Assembly (NCBI RefSeq): GCF_000620665.1
Contig: NZ_KK211162.1
Span: 641,764-705,763, forward strand
Length of the DNA: 64,000 nt
Direction: 5' to 3'
Source of the DNA: Sphingomonas sp. URHD0057
GTDB lineage: Bacteria; Pseudomonadota; Alphaproteobacteria; Sphingomonadales; Sphingomonadaceae
Shown: in pieces, positions 17,758 through 26,428 of the stretch
How positions within the stretch are numbered: the stretch's first letter is position 1
Layout: each line of letters starts with the position of its first letter
Notes under the pieces: model-generated
The model's database searches: none
Seen by the model: the letters and a program-made list of their open reading frames with translations, nothing else
What the model was told of the DNA's origin: nothing
Program-made: the position numbers and the translations under genes

Positions 17758-18411
17758 TTGACCGTCATCGTTATTCTCGCCCTCGTCGCTTTGTTTGTCG
17801 GCCTGCGCCTCTATAGCGTGCTGGGCGAGCGCACCGGGCATGAGCAGCAGCCGATCCTCAAGCCAGCCGACCCCGATGCGCGGGTCGAGGCGCGGGTCAG
17901 CCAGCCGGCCGTAACCACCCCGGCAGCGACCGATGCCGGCGACATGGCGTTCGTTCCGACCGCCGGACCCGGGGTTCGCGCGATCCTCGCCGCCGACCCG
18001 GCATTCGACGTCGCCCGCTTCCTCGAAGGCGCCAAGGCTGCTTACAAGATGATCCTCGAGGCCTTCTGGAAGGGGGATCTCGACGAGGTCCGGAGCCACG
18101 TCGACGATCACGTCTATGAAACCTTCTCCAGCGCCGTCGAGCAGCGCCGGAAAGACGGGCTGGTCCTCGACAACCGCCTGGTGGCGATCGAGCAATCGGT
18201 GATTTCCGAAGCGACGGTCGATCGCAACATCGCCGTCCTCACCGTCCGCTTCGAGGCCGACATCGCGGCGGTGACTCGCAACGCAGGCGGCGACGTGGTC
18301 GCGGGGTCGATGAGCGACGCGGTCCAGACCCGCGACCTGTGGACCTTCCGCCGCGACCTTTCCACCCGCGATCCGAACTGGGTGCTGATCGAGACCGACG
18401 AGGACGAGTGA
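17758..18411 (+). CDS. Tim44/TimA-family membrane-associated protein
   Basis: A 217-aa protein with one N-terminal hydrophobic helix (VIVILALVALFVGLRLYSVLG), a Pro/Ala-rich linker, and a C-terminal Tim44-like domain (FLEGAKAAYKMILEAFWKGD, then AVLTVRFEADIAAV and WTFRRDL). Alphaproteobacterial relatives are inner-membrane proteins linked to the Tim44 import motor by homology. The TTG start is weakly supported. Its stop overlaps the mltA GTG start as GTGA. The secB gene lies divergently beside it. Confidence 0.88.
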   Translation: MTVIVILALVALFVGLRLYSVLGERTGHEQQPILKPADPDARVEARVSQPAVTTPAATDAGDMAFVPTAGPGVRAILAADPAFDVARFLEGAKAAYKMILEAFWKGDLDEVRSHVDDHVYETFSSAVEQRRKDGLVLDNRLVAIEQSVISEATVDRNIAVLTVRFEADIAAVTRNAGGDVVAGSMSDAVQTRDLWTFRRDLSTRDPNWVLIETDEDE

Positions 18412-19607
18412 CCGGCGTGATCCGGGCATTCGCGCTCGCAACCTTCCTCATTCTTGCGGCCTGCGCGACCATTCCGCCGCCAGCCCCCACTCCCCCGCCG
18501 GCACCCGTTCCAGTCCCGGTTCGACCCGTTCCGACCCCCGGTCCAACGCCGCCGACTCCTAGCCCGATCGGACCGACGGCGCGCGCAACCGGCTTCAAGG
18601 TCGAGGCGCCGCGCACGCTGAAAGCCGAAGAGGCGCGGAGAGCGCTCGCCGCCTTTCAGGCGAGCTGCCCGGCGCTGATGCGGCGCCAGGACCAGTCGCA
18701 GCTGACCAGCCCCGGCAGCTGGAATGCGGTGTGCACCGAGGCGGCGTCGCTCGCTCCCGATTATGCCCCGGGCTTCTTCTTCTACCGCTTCGACTGGCTC
18801 AAGGTCGGCGACGGCCGCGCTTTCGCCACCGGTTATTACGAGCCGGAGATCGAGGGTTCGCGAACGCCCGAGCCGGGCTATGTCCCGCTCTATCAACTGC
18901 CCCCCGACCTCGTCCGCTGCACCAAGGCCGACGGGACCACGGGCCGCGGCAGGGTCGATCAGACCGGCACCTGCGTCCTCTATTTCACTCGCGCCGAAAT
19001 CGAGGACGGCGCGCTGGCGGGTAGGGGGCTCGAATTGGCCTGGGCCAAGGATCCGGTCGACCTCTTCTTCCTCGAGATCCAGGGCTCGGGCCGCATTCGC
19101 CTTCCCGACGGGACGGTGATACGCGTCGGTTATGCTGGGCAGAATGGCCGCGACTATGTCGCGGTCGGGCGGTTGCTGCGGGACCGAGGGATCCTTCCGC
19201 CAGGCGGCGCCAGCATGCAATCGATCAAGGACTGGATCCGCGCCAATCCCGAGGCCGGCAAGGCGTTGATGCGCGAGAATCTCTCGTACGTTTTCTTCAA
19301 GGAACTGACCGGGCCAGGTCCGCTCGGCGCGCTCAATGTCGCCGTCACGCCGCACGCCACCGTCGCCGCCGATCCCAATTACGTTCCCCTCGGCGCACCC
19401 GTCTTTCTCAAGATGGACCGCGCCGAAGCGACCGGCCTGTGGGTCGCTCAGGATACCGGCGGGGCGATCAAGGGCTCCAACCGTTTCGACACCTTCTGGG
19501 GGGCGGGGCCGGAGGCGGTCGCGATTGCCGGGGGCATGTCGGCATCCGGCGAGGCGCTGATTCTCGTTCCCAAGGGAGCGGCGGGCAGTGCGTCCGCTCA
19601 GCCCTGA
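18408..19607 (+). CDS. mltA: Membrane-bound lytic murein transglycosylase A
   Basis: About 399 aa. An N-terminal lipoprotein signal ends in LILAACA, followed by a long Pro-rich tether (about residues 25-55). The MltA domain shows YYEPEIEGS, the FFLEIQGSGRIRLPDG stretch and ENLSYVFFKE. The C-terminal 3D domain has QDTGGAIKGSNRFDTFWGAG with its conserved aspartates. It cleaves glycan strands with formation of 1,6-anhydromuramic ends. GTG start chosen because it is coupled to the preceding stop. Confidence 0.93.
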   Translation: MTGVIRAFALATFLILAACATIPPPAPTPPPAPVPVPVRPVPTPGPTPPTPSPIGPTARATGFKVEAPRTLKAEEARRALAAFQASCPALMRRQDQSQLTSPGSWNAVCTEAASLAPDYAPGFFFYRFDWLKVGDGRAFATGYYEPEIEGSRTPEPGYVPLYQLPPDLVRCTKADGTTGRGRVDQTGTCVLYFTRAEIEDGALAGRGLELAWAKDPVDLFFLEIQGSGRIRLPDGTVIRVGYAGQNGRDYVAVGRLLRDRGILPPGGASMQSIKDWIRANPEAGKALMRENLSYVFFKELTGPGPLGALNVAVTPHATVAADPNYVPLGAPVFLKMDRAEATGLWVAQDTGGAIKGSNRFDTFWGAGPEAVAIAGGMSASGEALILVPKGAAGSASAQP

Positions 19608-19619
19608 CGAAGCTGAGCT

Positions 19620-20102
19620 GTGGTCCATGTCGCCGCGACCATCAAGCCGCTGTCGCGCGATAGGGTCGAACCCCAAAGCGTTGATAAACCGGCACTATCG
19701 GCCGCCAAGCCAAGCGTGGCCAAACCTCCGCGCAGCAACGCCGTCGGCCCGTCCCGGACATCTCTCGGAACGACCCTCGACGGCGGCTGGGACCGCCGGC
19801 TTCTTTCCGGCTCCGTCCAGCCCGACGTCACGCTCGACCTTCATGGGCTGAGCCTCGACGCTGCATGGACCGCGATCGACCGCACGCTGGAGCGCGCGAT
19901 TGCGAATGGCGCGCGGATCGTCCTGCTCATCACCGGCCATCATCGCGCCGGCGATCCGCCGGTCCAGCGCGGGAGGATCCGCGCTGCGGTTCACGATTGG
20001 CTCGCGGCGTCGCGCCATGCGCCCGCGATCGCCGCGGTACGGGGCGCGCATCGTCGCCATGGCGGCGGCGGCAGCCTCTACATCGTGCTCAGGCGCCACT
20101 GA
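19620..20102 (+). CDS. Smr/MutS2-domain protein with apparent N-terminal frameshift
   Basis: The 160-aa frame carries a Smr domain: LDLHGLSLDAAW (LDxH motif), IVLLITGHHRAGDP where TGxG is expected, and the C-terminal GGGGSLYIVLR strand. Relatives start with an xRxLSxxExxLWxxVAATIKPL stretch. Here VRPLSPDEAELW is encoded from a GTG at 19588 in another frame, and VAATIKPLSRD resumes one frame back near 19624, as if a single base were missing. The GTG at 19620 could still give a protein with a full Smr domain. Confidence 0.7.
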   Translation: MVHVAATIKPLSRDRVEPQSVDKPALSAAKPSVAKPPRSNAVGPSRTSLGTTLDGGWDRRLLSGSVQPDVTLDLHGLSLDAAWTAIDRTLERAIANGARIVLLITGHHRAGDPPVQRGRIRAAVHDWLAASRHAPAIAAVRGAHRRHGGGGSLYIVLRRH

Positions 20103-20176
20103 CTTTTTCTTAACCCCTCGCGCGTAACGCGAGCGGATAGGCGGGCACGCCATCCGCGCGAGGTTGCTGACGTTCG

Positions 20177-21862
20177 ATGAAAGCTGGCACGGCCCAACAG
20201 ATCAGCAACGCGATCCTGTCGTGTGTGGCCGGCTTTGCCTCCTTCCTCTTCTCGCTCGCCGCCTTCCTCTACATCACCGAGTTCGACACCAAGCTGCTGG
20301 CCGCGCTCGCCGCCGGGGCGTTTTGCCTGTTGATCAGCTACATCGCGTCGGAGCGGCCCAATAGCGAGAGCGCCCGGGCCCTGAACGCGCTCGGCGACCG
20401 CTTGCTTGCCGTGGAGCAAGGGGACCTGACGTCGCCGGCCCCGCCCGCGCTGCGCCGGACCATGCCCAAGCTGGCAACCGCGGTGGACACGCTGTTCGCC
20501 GAGGTTCGCACCTCGATCGAGAACGCGCATGCCCTCGGCATGTACGACCCGGTGACGTCGCTTCCGAACCGGCTGCATTTCCGGTCCGAGGCCGACCGGT
20601 TGCTGGGCGAAGCGCCGGCCGACGCCAGCTGCGCCATGCTGTTCGTCGATCTCGACCGCTTCAAGAACGTCAACGACAGCCTGGGCCACGCACGGGGCGA
20701 CCAGCTGCTGATCATGGTCGCCAACCGGTTACGGGTCTGCGTCAACACGGAGTTCGTCGGCAACGCGGCGACGCGACCGTTGCTGGCGCGGCTCGCCGGC
20801 GACGAGTTCACGATTTTCTTCCCCGCCATCGAGTCGGTTGCCGCGATCGAGCGGGTTGGGCGGCGGGTGGCGCAGGCGGTCTCCGAGCCGTTCGAGCTTT
20901 CTTCGCATAGCGTCGACATCGGCGCGTCCATCGGCGTTGCCGTATCGCCCGATCACGGGACCACCATTGAAGCCCTGATGCGCGCGGCCGACATCGCCAT
21001 GTACCAGGCCAAATCCAATGGCGGCGGGCAGCATTGCCTGTTCAACGCCGAGCTTGCGGCCCAGCACCAGGAGCGGATCGACACCGAGCGAGCACTGACC
21101 GAAGCGGTCCAGCGCGGCGATTTCCTGCTCGCGTTCCAGCCGCAGATGAGCCTGGTGACGGGCGTGGTCGTGGGCGCCGAAGCGCTGCTTCGCTGGAACC
21201 ACCCGCGCGACGGCCTGCGCCTGCCCGGCACCTTCATCGGGGTGGCCGAACGGACCGGCGTCATTTCGGAAATCGGCGATTGGGTGATGGCCGAGGTCGC
21301 CTCCGTCCTCGGCGATTGGCGGCGCACCGGCTTCAAGGGGCGCCTCGCGTTCAACGTGAGCCCCCGCCAGGTCGATCGCCCCGACTTTTTCCTCCGGCTG
21401 CGCTCCGCGTTCGAGGACGCGGACGTGCCCCTGTCGATGATCGAGCTCGAGTTCACCGAAACGGTCGCAATGCGGGTCAGCGAGGCGGTGCTCGAGGAAA
21501 TCGGCGCGCTTCGAGAGGATGGCGCGCGCATCGCGATCGATGACTTCGGAACCGGCTATTCCAACCTCGCACGGCTGCAGGCGATGCCGCTCGATCGGGT
21601 CAAGCTCGATCCGTCGCTGATCGCCGAGATCGAATCGTCGGAGAAAGCCCGGGTGATCGTCCAGGCGGTCATCCAGCTGATCAAGGGCGTCGGCTGCGAA
21701 GTCGTGGCCGAAGCGGTCGAGACCGTCGCTCAGGGCGACATCCTCCGCGCCATGGGCTGCGACACCGTCCAGGGCTATCTGTTCGCCGCGCCGATGTTCG
21801 AGGCCGAGTTCCTCGACTGGATCGGCAACGCCGACCGCGGCAGCGTTAAGTCGGTGGCTTAG
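20177..21862 (+). CDS. Membrane GGDEF-EAL protein (cyclic di-GMP metabolism)
   Basis: A 561-aa protein with two N-terminal membrane helices (about residues 10-60), a short helical linker, then GGDEF and EAL domains. The GGDEF signature reads LAGDEF with DPVTSLPNR and FVDLDRFKNVND intact, compatible with diguanylate cyclase activity. The EAL domain has EALLRW, NVSPRQ, ELEFTE and AIDDFGTGYSNL, so its metal-binding residues look complete. Phosphodiesterase activity is therefore likely. It has no recognisable periplasmic sensor domain. Confidence 0.93.
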   Translation: MKAGTAQQISNAILSCVAGFASFLFSLAAFLYITEFDTKLLAALAAGAFCLLISYIASERPNSESARALNALGDRLLAVEQGDLTSPAPPALRRTMPKLATAVDTLFAEVRTSIENAHALGMYDPVTSLPNRLHFRSEADRLLGEAPADASCAMLFVDLDRFKNVNDSLGHARGDQLLIMVANRLRVCVNTEFVGNAATRPLLARLAGDEFTIFFPAIESVAAIERVGRRVAQAVSEPFELSSHSVDIGASIGVAVSPDHGTTIEALMRAADIAMYQAKSNGGGQHCLFNAELAAQHQERIDTERALTEAVQRGDFLLAFQPQMSLVTGVVVGAEALLRWNHPRDGLRLPGTFIGVAERTGVISEIGDWVMAEVASVLGDWRRTGFKGRLAFNVSPRQVDRPDFFLRLRSAFEDADVPLSMIELEFTETVAMRVSEAVLEEIGALREDGARIAIDDFGTGYSNLARLQAMPLDRVKLDPSLIAEIESSEKARVIVQAVIQLIKGVGCEVVAEAVETVAQGDILRAMGCDTVQGYLFAAPMFEAEFLDWIGNADRGSVKSVA

Positions 21863-22989
21863 CCCAGCACTTTCCGCACCACCCGCTCGTAGATGCGCGA
21901 CAGTGCGCGAATGTCTTCGACCGCCGCAACTTCGTCCAGCTTGTGCATGGTCGCGTTGGGCAGGCCGAAGTCGACCACCGGGCAGAGCTGGATCAGGAAT
22001 CGCCCGTCCGACGTGCCGCCGCTGGTCGACAGCTCGGGCTTTTGGCCGGTTTCCTCCTCGATCGCCGCGACGATCACGTCGTAAAGCAGCCCCGGCGGCG
22101 TGAGGAACGCCTCGCCCGAAATCCGCGCGCGGACTTCCGATCCCGGAGCTTCGCGCGCGGCGATTTCCTCGACCATTTTGACGAGATCGGCGCCGCGTTG
22201 AAGATTGTTGAAGCGGATGTTCAACTGCGCGGTCGCCGACCCGGGGATGACGTTGCTGGCATGCGTCGGGGTGTCGATGCCGGTGAATTCGAGGTTGGAT
22301 GGCGGAAAGGTGTCTGTTCCGTCGTCGAGATGCACGGCCTCGAGCGCGGCGACGACCCGCGCCAGCGGCGGGATCGGGTTGGTTGTCCGGTGCGGGTAGG
22401 CGACGTGGCCTTGCACGCCCGGCACGTCGATCCACATGTTGACCGAGCCGCGCCGCCCGATCTTCACGGTGTCGCCGAGCCGGTCGACCGAGGTCGGCTC
22501 GCCGATCAGGATCATGTCCGGGCGGATGCCGCGCTCGTTGAGCCAGTCGATGATCCGCGGCGTACCGTAGACGGCATAGCCTTCCTCGTCGCCGGTGATC
22601 AGCAGCGACAGCGTGCCCGCGGCTTGCTCGATCCGTGACAGCGCCGCGACGTAGGCCGCGATGGCGCTCTTCATGTCGTTGGCGCCGCGGCCAACGAGCG
22701 CTCCGTCGACGATCTGACCGGCGAACGGGTCGACGCTCCAGCCATCGCCCGGCGGCACCACGTCGAGATGGCCGGCGAAGCCGAAATGCGGGCCGCCGGA
22801 CCCGCGGATCGCGACCATATTCTCGGTCGGCCCATCGGGGGCTTCGCCCATCACCCAGCGATGGACCTCGAAGCCGAGCGGCGCGAGCGCGCGCTCGAGC
22901 GTGTCGAACACCGCTCCGCTCGCCGGCGTCACGCTGGGGCAGGCGATAAGCTCTGAGGCGAAGGCGACGGGATCGATCTCGGGGGGCAT
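21859..22989 (-). CDS. dapE: Succinyl-diaminopimelate desuccinylase
   Basis: A 376-aa M20-family dinuclear zinc hydrolase releasing LL-diaminopimelate in lysine and peptidoglycan synthesis. Visible are the metal motif FGFAGHLDVVPPGD, catalytic glutamates in ITGDEEGYAVYG, GRRGSVNMW, GHVAYPHRTTNPI and STSGGTSDGRF. Length is typical. It converges on the GGDEF/EAL gene with a 4-bp overlap of stops. Confidence 0.95.
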   Translation of the reverse strand: MPPEIDPVAFASELIACPSVTPASGAVFDTLERALAPLGFEVHRWVMGEAPDGPTENMVAIRGSGGPHFGFAGHLDVVPPGDGWSVDPFAGQIVDGALVGRGANDMKSAIAAYVAALSRIEQAAGTLSLLITGDEEGYAVYGTPRIIDWLNERGIRPDMILIGEPTSVDRLGDTVKIGRRGSVNMWIDVPGVQGHVAYPHRTTNPIPPLARVVAALEAVHLDDGTDTFPPSNLEFTGIDTPTHASNVIPGSATAQLNIRFNNLQRGADLVKMVEEIAAREAPGSEVRARISGEAFLTPPGLLYDVIVAAIEEETGQKPELSTSGGTSDGRFLIQLCPVVDFGLPNATMHKLDEVAAVEDIRALSRIYERVVRKVLG

Positions 22990-23090
22990 GGGGGAGCCGT
23001 AGCAAGCCTTCGGGTCGAGGCAAGTTCGGCCCGAGCGGAACGGTTCACCGAGTCATTGGTCGGTTCATCGAAATAGGGCTTGCGTCGACG

Positions 23091-23118
23091 CTACAAATGT
23101 AGCACGCTACAAATGTAG
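23091..23118 (+). promoter_or_regulatory. Tandem BlaI/MecI-type operators upstream of the TonB receptor
   Basis: CTACAAATGTAG occurs twice, at 23091-23102 and 23107-23118, spaced 16 bp centre to centre. Each is a palindrome with the TACA-NN-TGTA core known for BlaI/MecI-family repressors. They lie 36-63 bp before the receptor ATG, where a repressor would cover the promoter. A TTGCGT at 23080-23085 may be a -35 box. No blaI/blaR1 pair is in the window. Confidence 0.65.
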
Positions 23119-23153
23119 CACTGGCGATTGTGCTAGTGAAACAGGGGAAGTCC

Positions 23154-25259
23154 ATGCTCGTGTTCGGTCGGTTGCGTGGGGTCATGCTGTGCGGAAGCGT
23201 CCTTGCCGCGCCCGCGTTCGGCCAGGCTGCAACGCCCGTGCCTGCGTCGGATCCGGCGGTGGCTTCGCCGGCGGTGGCGACGCCAGTGGCCGGGAAACGG
23301 ATCTACACCACGGCGGACTTCGCGCGCTTCGCCCCCAAGACTGCCTACGACATGCTCGTCCAGGTGCCGAGCTTCACCATTCGCACCGCCGACACGACCG
23401 AGCGAGGCCTCGGTCAGGCATCGGAGAACGTGCTGATCAACGGCGAGCGAATCGCCAACAAGTCCGGCGGCGCCGTCGATCAGCTCAAGAAGGTGCCCGC
23501 CGCCAATGTCGAGCGGATCGAGATCGTCGACGCCGCGAGCCTCGGCATCGCCGGGCTATCGGGCCAGGTGGCGAACATCGTCTTGAAGCAAGCGACGGCC
23601 TCCTCGGGCCAGTTCGACTGGGAGCCGAGCTTCCGGGCGCATTTCGCCAAGCCCGAGCTGCTCGGCGGATCGGTCAGCTATTCCGGCAGGAGTGGGCCGG
23701 TCGACTATACGCTCTCGCTCAAGAACAACCCCGGGCGCGGCGGCTTCGGTGGTCCGATCCTGATCTACGATGCCAACCACGTGCTGACCGAGCGGCGGAA
23801 CGAAATCTATCATTCCGAGACCGAGAATGCGAACGCGGAGGCCAAGTTCACCCTCCATGGGCCGGGCACGTCGATCGGCAACATGACGGTCGGCTACAAC
23901 CCCTATTGGTCGCCGACCCACATCCGGGACCGGCGCGACTTCGTCACCGGGGAGACCCGCCGGCGATCGACCATCACCAAGCTCGACGGTTATTTCTTCG
24001 ACTGGAACGGAGATTATGAGTTCGCGCTCGGGCCGGGCCGCTTGAAGACGATCGGCCTTTATCATTTCGAGCACGAGCCGCTGGTCACCACGCAGATCCT
24101 GCGCTTCGACAACGGCAATCCCAGCACCGGGACGCGGCTCGACCGCAACACGCGAATCAAGGAAATGATCGGCCGCGCCGAATATGGCTGGAAGGGTGGC
24201 AGGAACGACTGGCAGCTGTCGCTCGAGCGCGCGTTCAACTCCCTCGACCAGATCGGACGCCTGTTCAGCCTGTCGCCTGACGGCGAATTCGAGGAGGTCG
24301 AATTTCCCGGCGGAAGCGGCAAGGTCCAGGAAGTCCGCTATGAAGCGATCGGGACGCTGAGCCGGCCGCTGACATCCAATCTCGATCTGCAGGTCGCGGC
24401 GGGGGCGGAAATCTCCAAACTCGAGCGAGTCGACGGCGACCTGCCGCCGCGTAAATTCTTCCGGCCCAAGGGAAGCGTGACCTTGGGCTGGCGACCGGCG
24501 GACGGCTGGGACGCCAGCCTGAAGCTGCGCCGCCGTGTCGGCCAGATCAGCTTCTACGACTTCCTCGACCAGCCTAATCTGTCGAACGACCGCGAGAACA
24601 GCGGCAATCCCGACCTGGTCCCTCCACAAAGCTGGGAAGGCGAGGTCGAAGTGGGACGCGACCTTGGTCCGTGGGGCAAGACGCGGCTGCGCACCTGGTA
24701 TTATGCAGTCGAGGACATCATCGATCGCATCCCGTTGCCGAACAACGGCCAGGGCGTCGGGAACCTGCCAAGCGCGAAACGCTACGGATTCGAGAGCACC
24801 AGCACGATCCAGTTCGATCCGATCGGCTGGACCGGCGCCAAGCTCGACCTCACCCTTCTTCGCGAATGGACCTCGGTCCGCGATCCACTGACTCGGGAAA
24901 AGCGGTCGATCAGCGGCGTGCAGGATGTTTTTGCAATCGCCCAGCTTCGGCACGACATCCCGCATACCGCCTGGGCGTGGAGCGTTTACGTGCAGCGCAA
25001 TCACTACGCCAAATATTACTACCCCACCGAGGTTTACGACGCGCAGGATATCCCGACGATCGCCGGCTTCTACGTCGAGCACAAAAACGTCTTCGGGATG
25101 ACCGTGAGGGCAACGGTCGACAACGTCTTCAACGGCCGACATACGCTCGATCGGGTCGTCTACACCGGTTATCGCGACCGCTTTCCGGTCTCCTTCTTCG
25201 ACAAGCGTGACCAGCTCGTCGGGCCGCTGTTCAACCTGTCGGTCAAAGGCACCTTCTAG
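23154..25259 (+). CDS. TonB-dependent outer-membrane receptor
   Basis: About 701 aa with a signal peptide ending APAFGQA, a plug domain (ARFAPKTAYDMLVQVPSF, ENVLINGERIANKSGG, NVERIEIVDAASLGIAG) and a long beta-barrel rich in aromatic strands. The end LFNLSVKGTF has the terminal Phe required for outer-membrane assembly. ATG 23154 has AGGGGAAG upstream and is preferred over a GTG at 23130. The substrate cannot be inferred; no transport genes flank it. Tandem BlaI-like sites upstream suggest repression until an inducing signal. Confidence 0.88.
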   Translation: MLVFGRLRGVMLCGSVLAAPAFGQAATPVPASDPAVASPAVATPVAGKRIYTTADFARFAPKTAYDMLVQVPSFTIRTADTTERGLGQASENVLINGERIANKSGGAVDQLKKVPAANVERIEIVDAASLGIAGLSGQVANIVLKQATASSGQFDWEPSFRAHFAKPELLGGSVSYSGRSGPVDYTLSLKNNPGRGGFGGPILIYDANHVLTERRNEIYHSETENANAEAKFTLHGPGTSIGNMTVGYNPYWSPTHIRDRRDFVTGETRRRSTITKLDGYFFDWNGDYEFALGPGRLKTIGLYHFEHEPLVTTQILRFDNGNPSTGTRLDRNTRIKEMIGRAEYGWKGGRNDWQLSLERAFNSLDQIGRLFSLSPDGEFEEVEFPGGSGKVQEVRYEAIGTLSRPLTSNLDLQVAAGAEISKLERVDGDLPPRKFFRPKGSVTLGWRPADGWDASLKLRRRVGQISFYDFLDQPNLSNDRENSGNPDLVPPQSWEGEVEVGRDLGPWGKTRLRTWYYAVEDIIDRIPLPNNGQGVGNLPSAKRYGFESTSTIQFDPIGWTGAKLDLTLLREWTSVRDPLTREKRSISGVQDVFAIAQLRHDIPHTAWAWSVYVQRNHYAKYYYPTEVYDAQDIPTIAGFYVEHKNVFGMTVRATVDNVFNGRHTLDRVVYTGYRDRFPVSFFDKRDQLVGPLFNLSVKGTF

Positions 25260-25305
25260 CGCAGCCGCGCCGCCGTCTGTAACGGCGGGCGAGCGGAGGT
25301 GCAGC

Positions 25306-25753
25306 ATGCCGAAGGTCGATCTCGAAAGCGTCGAGAAGGTTCAGCGGACGGGCTACCCGCCGCCCGCACGACGCGCAAGTCCGCGGCCGCTGGGCGCAGC
25401 GGCTTGCGGCGCCGTTCGGGCTGACCGATTTCGGCGCCAACATTGCGACGCTCGAGCCCGGCGCCTGGTCGAGCCAGCGTCATTGGCACGTCGGCGAGGA
25501 CGAGCTGGTCGTGATGCTCGAAGGCGAGGCGGTGCTCGTTGAGGACGAGGGCGAGACGGTGATGCGGCCGGGCGATGTCGCGGTCTTCGCCAAGGGCGTC
25601 GCCAATGGGCACCATTTGATCAACCGCTCGGATCGGCCGTGCCGCCTCATTGCGATTGGCCGGCCGCCGGCCGACGTCTGCTATTATTCGGACATCGACA
25701 TGATGGTCGGCGCAGACGGCAAGTACACGCACAAGGACGGCTCGCCTTATTAG
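25306..25753 (+). pseudogene. Cupin-domain protein with a +1 frameshift
   Basis: An ATG with GCGGAGGTGCAGC before it begins MPKVDLESVEKVQRTGYPPP. The family sequence then continues in the next frame as HDAQVRGRWAQRL, the metal-binding SSQRHWHVGEDELVVMLEGE, RPGDVAVFAKGVANGHHLIN and the end GKYTHKDGSPY. The switch needs one extra base in the C-rich run at 25363-25366. The remaining domain looks intact (about 148 residues when corrected), so this is a very recent lesion or an assembly error. Its stop overlaps the convergent GST gene. Confidence 0.8.
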
Positions 25754-26418
25754 GCCGCCTTGTCGACCTCATACTGATCGATCACCCACGGCTCGTCCTG
25801 GGCCTTGTCGATCCACTCGGCGACGTCGGGGTGGGACAGCACCGCCTTCATGTAGACCCCCGCGAACGACGGCACGGCGACGCCGTAGGTGATGAAGCGC
25901 GTGACGACCGGCGCGTACATCATGTCCGCCGCGCACCATTCGCCGAACAGGAAGTCGCCGGTGCCGCCGAAGCGCGCCCGAGCCTGCGCCCACAGCTGGA
26001 GGATGCGGTCGATCTCGTCGCGCATCGGGTCGCTGAGGTCGATCGGGGGAAAACTCTTGCGGACGTTCATCGGCAGCTCGCGGCGGAGGTTGGCGAAGCC
26101 GGAATGCATTTCCGCCGCCATCGATCGGGCCATCCCGCGGGCGCTGTCTTCCTCCGGCCAGTAGAGCTCGCGCCCATAGCGGTCGGCGAGGAATTCGATG
26201 ATCGCCAGGCTGTCCCACACCACGCAATCGCCGTCCCACAGGATCGGCACTTTGCCCAGCGACGGCGCGAATTCGTCGCCCTCGCGGCGTTTCTCCCATT
26301 CGGAGTCGAACATCGGCACGACCAGCTCCTCGAATTCCTCGCCCGATTGCTTGCACGCGAGCCAGCCGCGCATCGACCAGGTGGAATAGGCACGGTTGCC
26401 GATAATGAGCTTGAACAA
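25750..26418 (-). CDS. Glutathione S-transferase family protein
   Basis: A 222-aa GST-fold protein. The N-terminal thioredoxin-like domain reads FKLIIGNRAYSTWSMRGWLA and has the cis-Pro region LGKVPILWDGD and DSLAIIEFLADR. An all-helical C-terminal domain follows. The TTG at 26416-26418 has GGGAG six bases upstream and gives the usual length; the frame upstream to 26556 lies over engB and is not family-like. Substrate unknown. Confidence 0.88.
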   Translation of the reverse strand: MFKLIIGNRAYSTWSMRGWLACKQSGEEFEELVVPMFDSEWEKRREGDEFAPSLGKVPILWDGDCVVWDSLAIIEFLADRYGRELYWPEEDSARGMARSMAAEMHSGFANLRRELPMNVRKSFPPIDLSDPMRDEIDRILQLWAQARARFGGTGDFLFGEWCAADMMYAPVVTRFITYGVAVPSFAGVYMKAVLSHPDVAEWIDKAQDEPWVIDQYEVDKAA

Positions 26419-26428
26419 GGTAAGCTCC

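Noticed and set aside
23556-25307. A 583-aa leftward frame antisense to the TonB receptor
   Set aside because: No family resemblance or signal, and the opposite strand encodes a complete receptor with plug and barrel. High G+C makes long shadow frames common.
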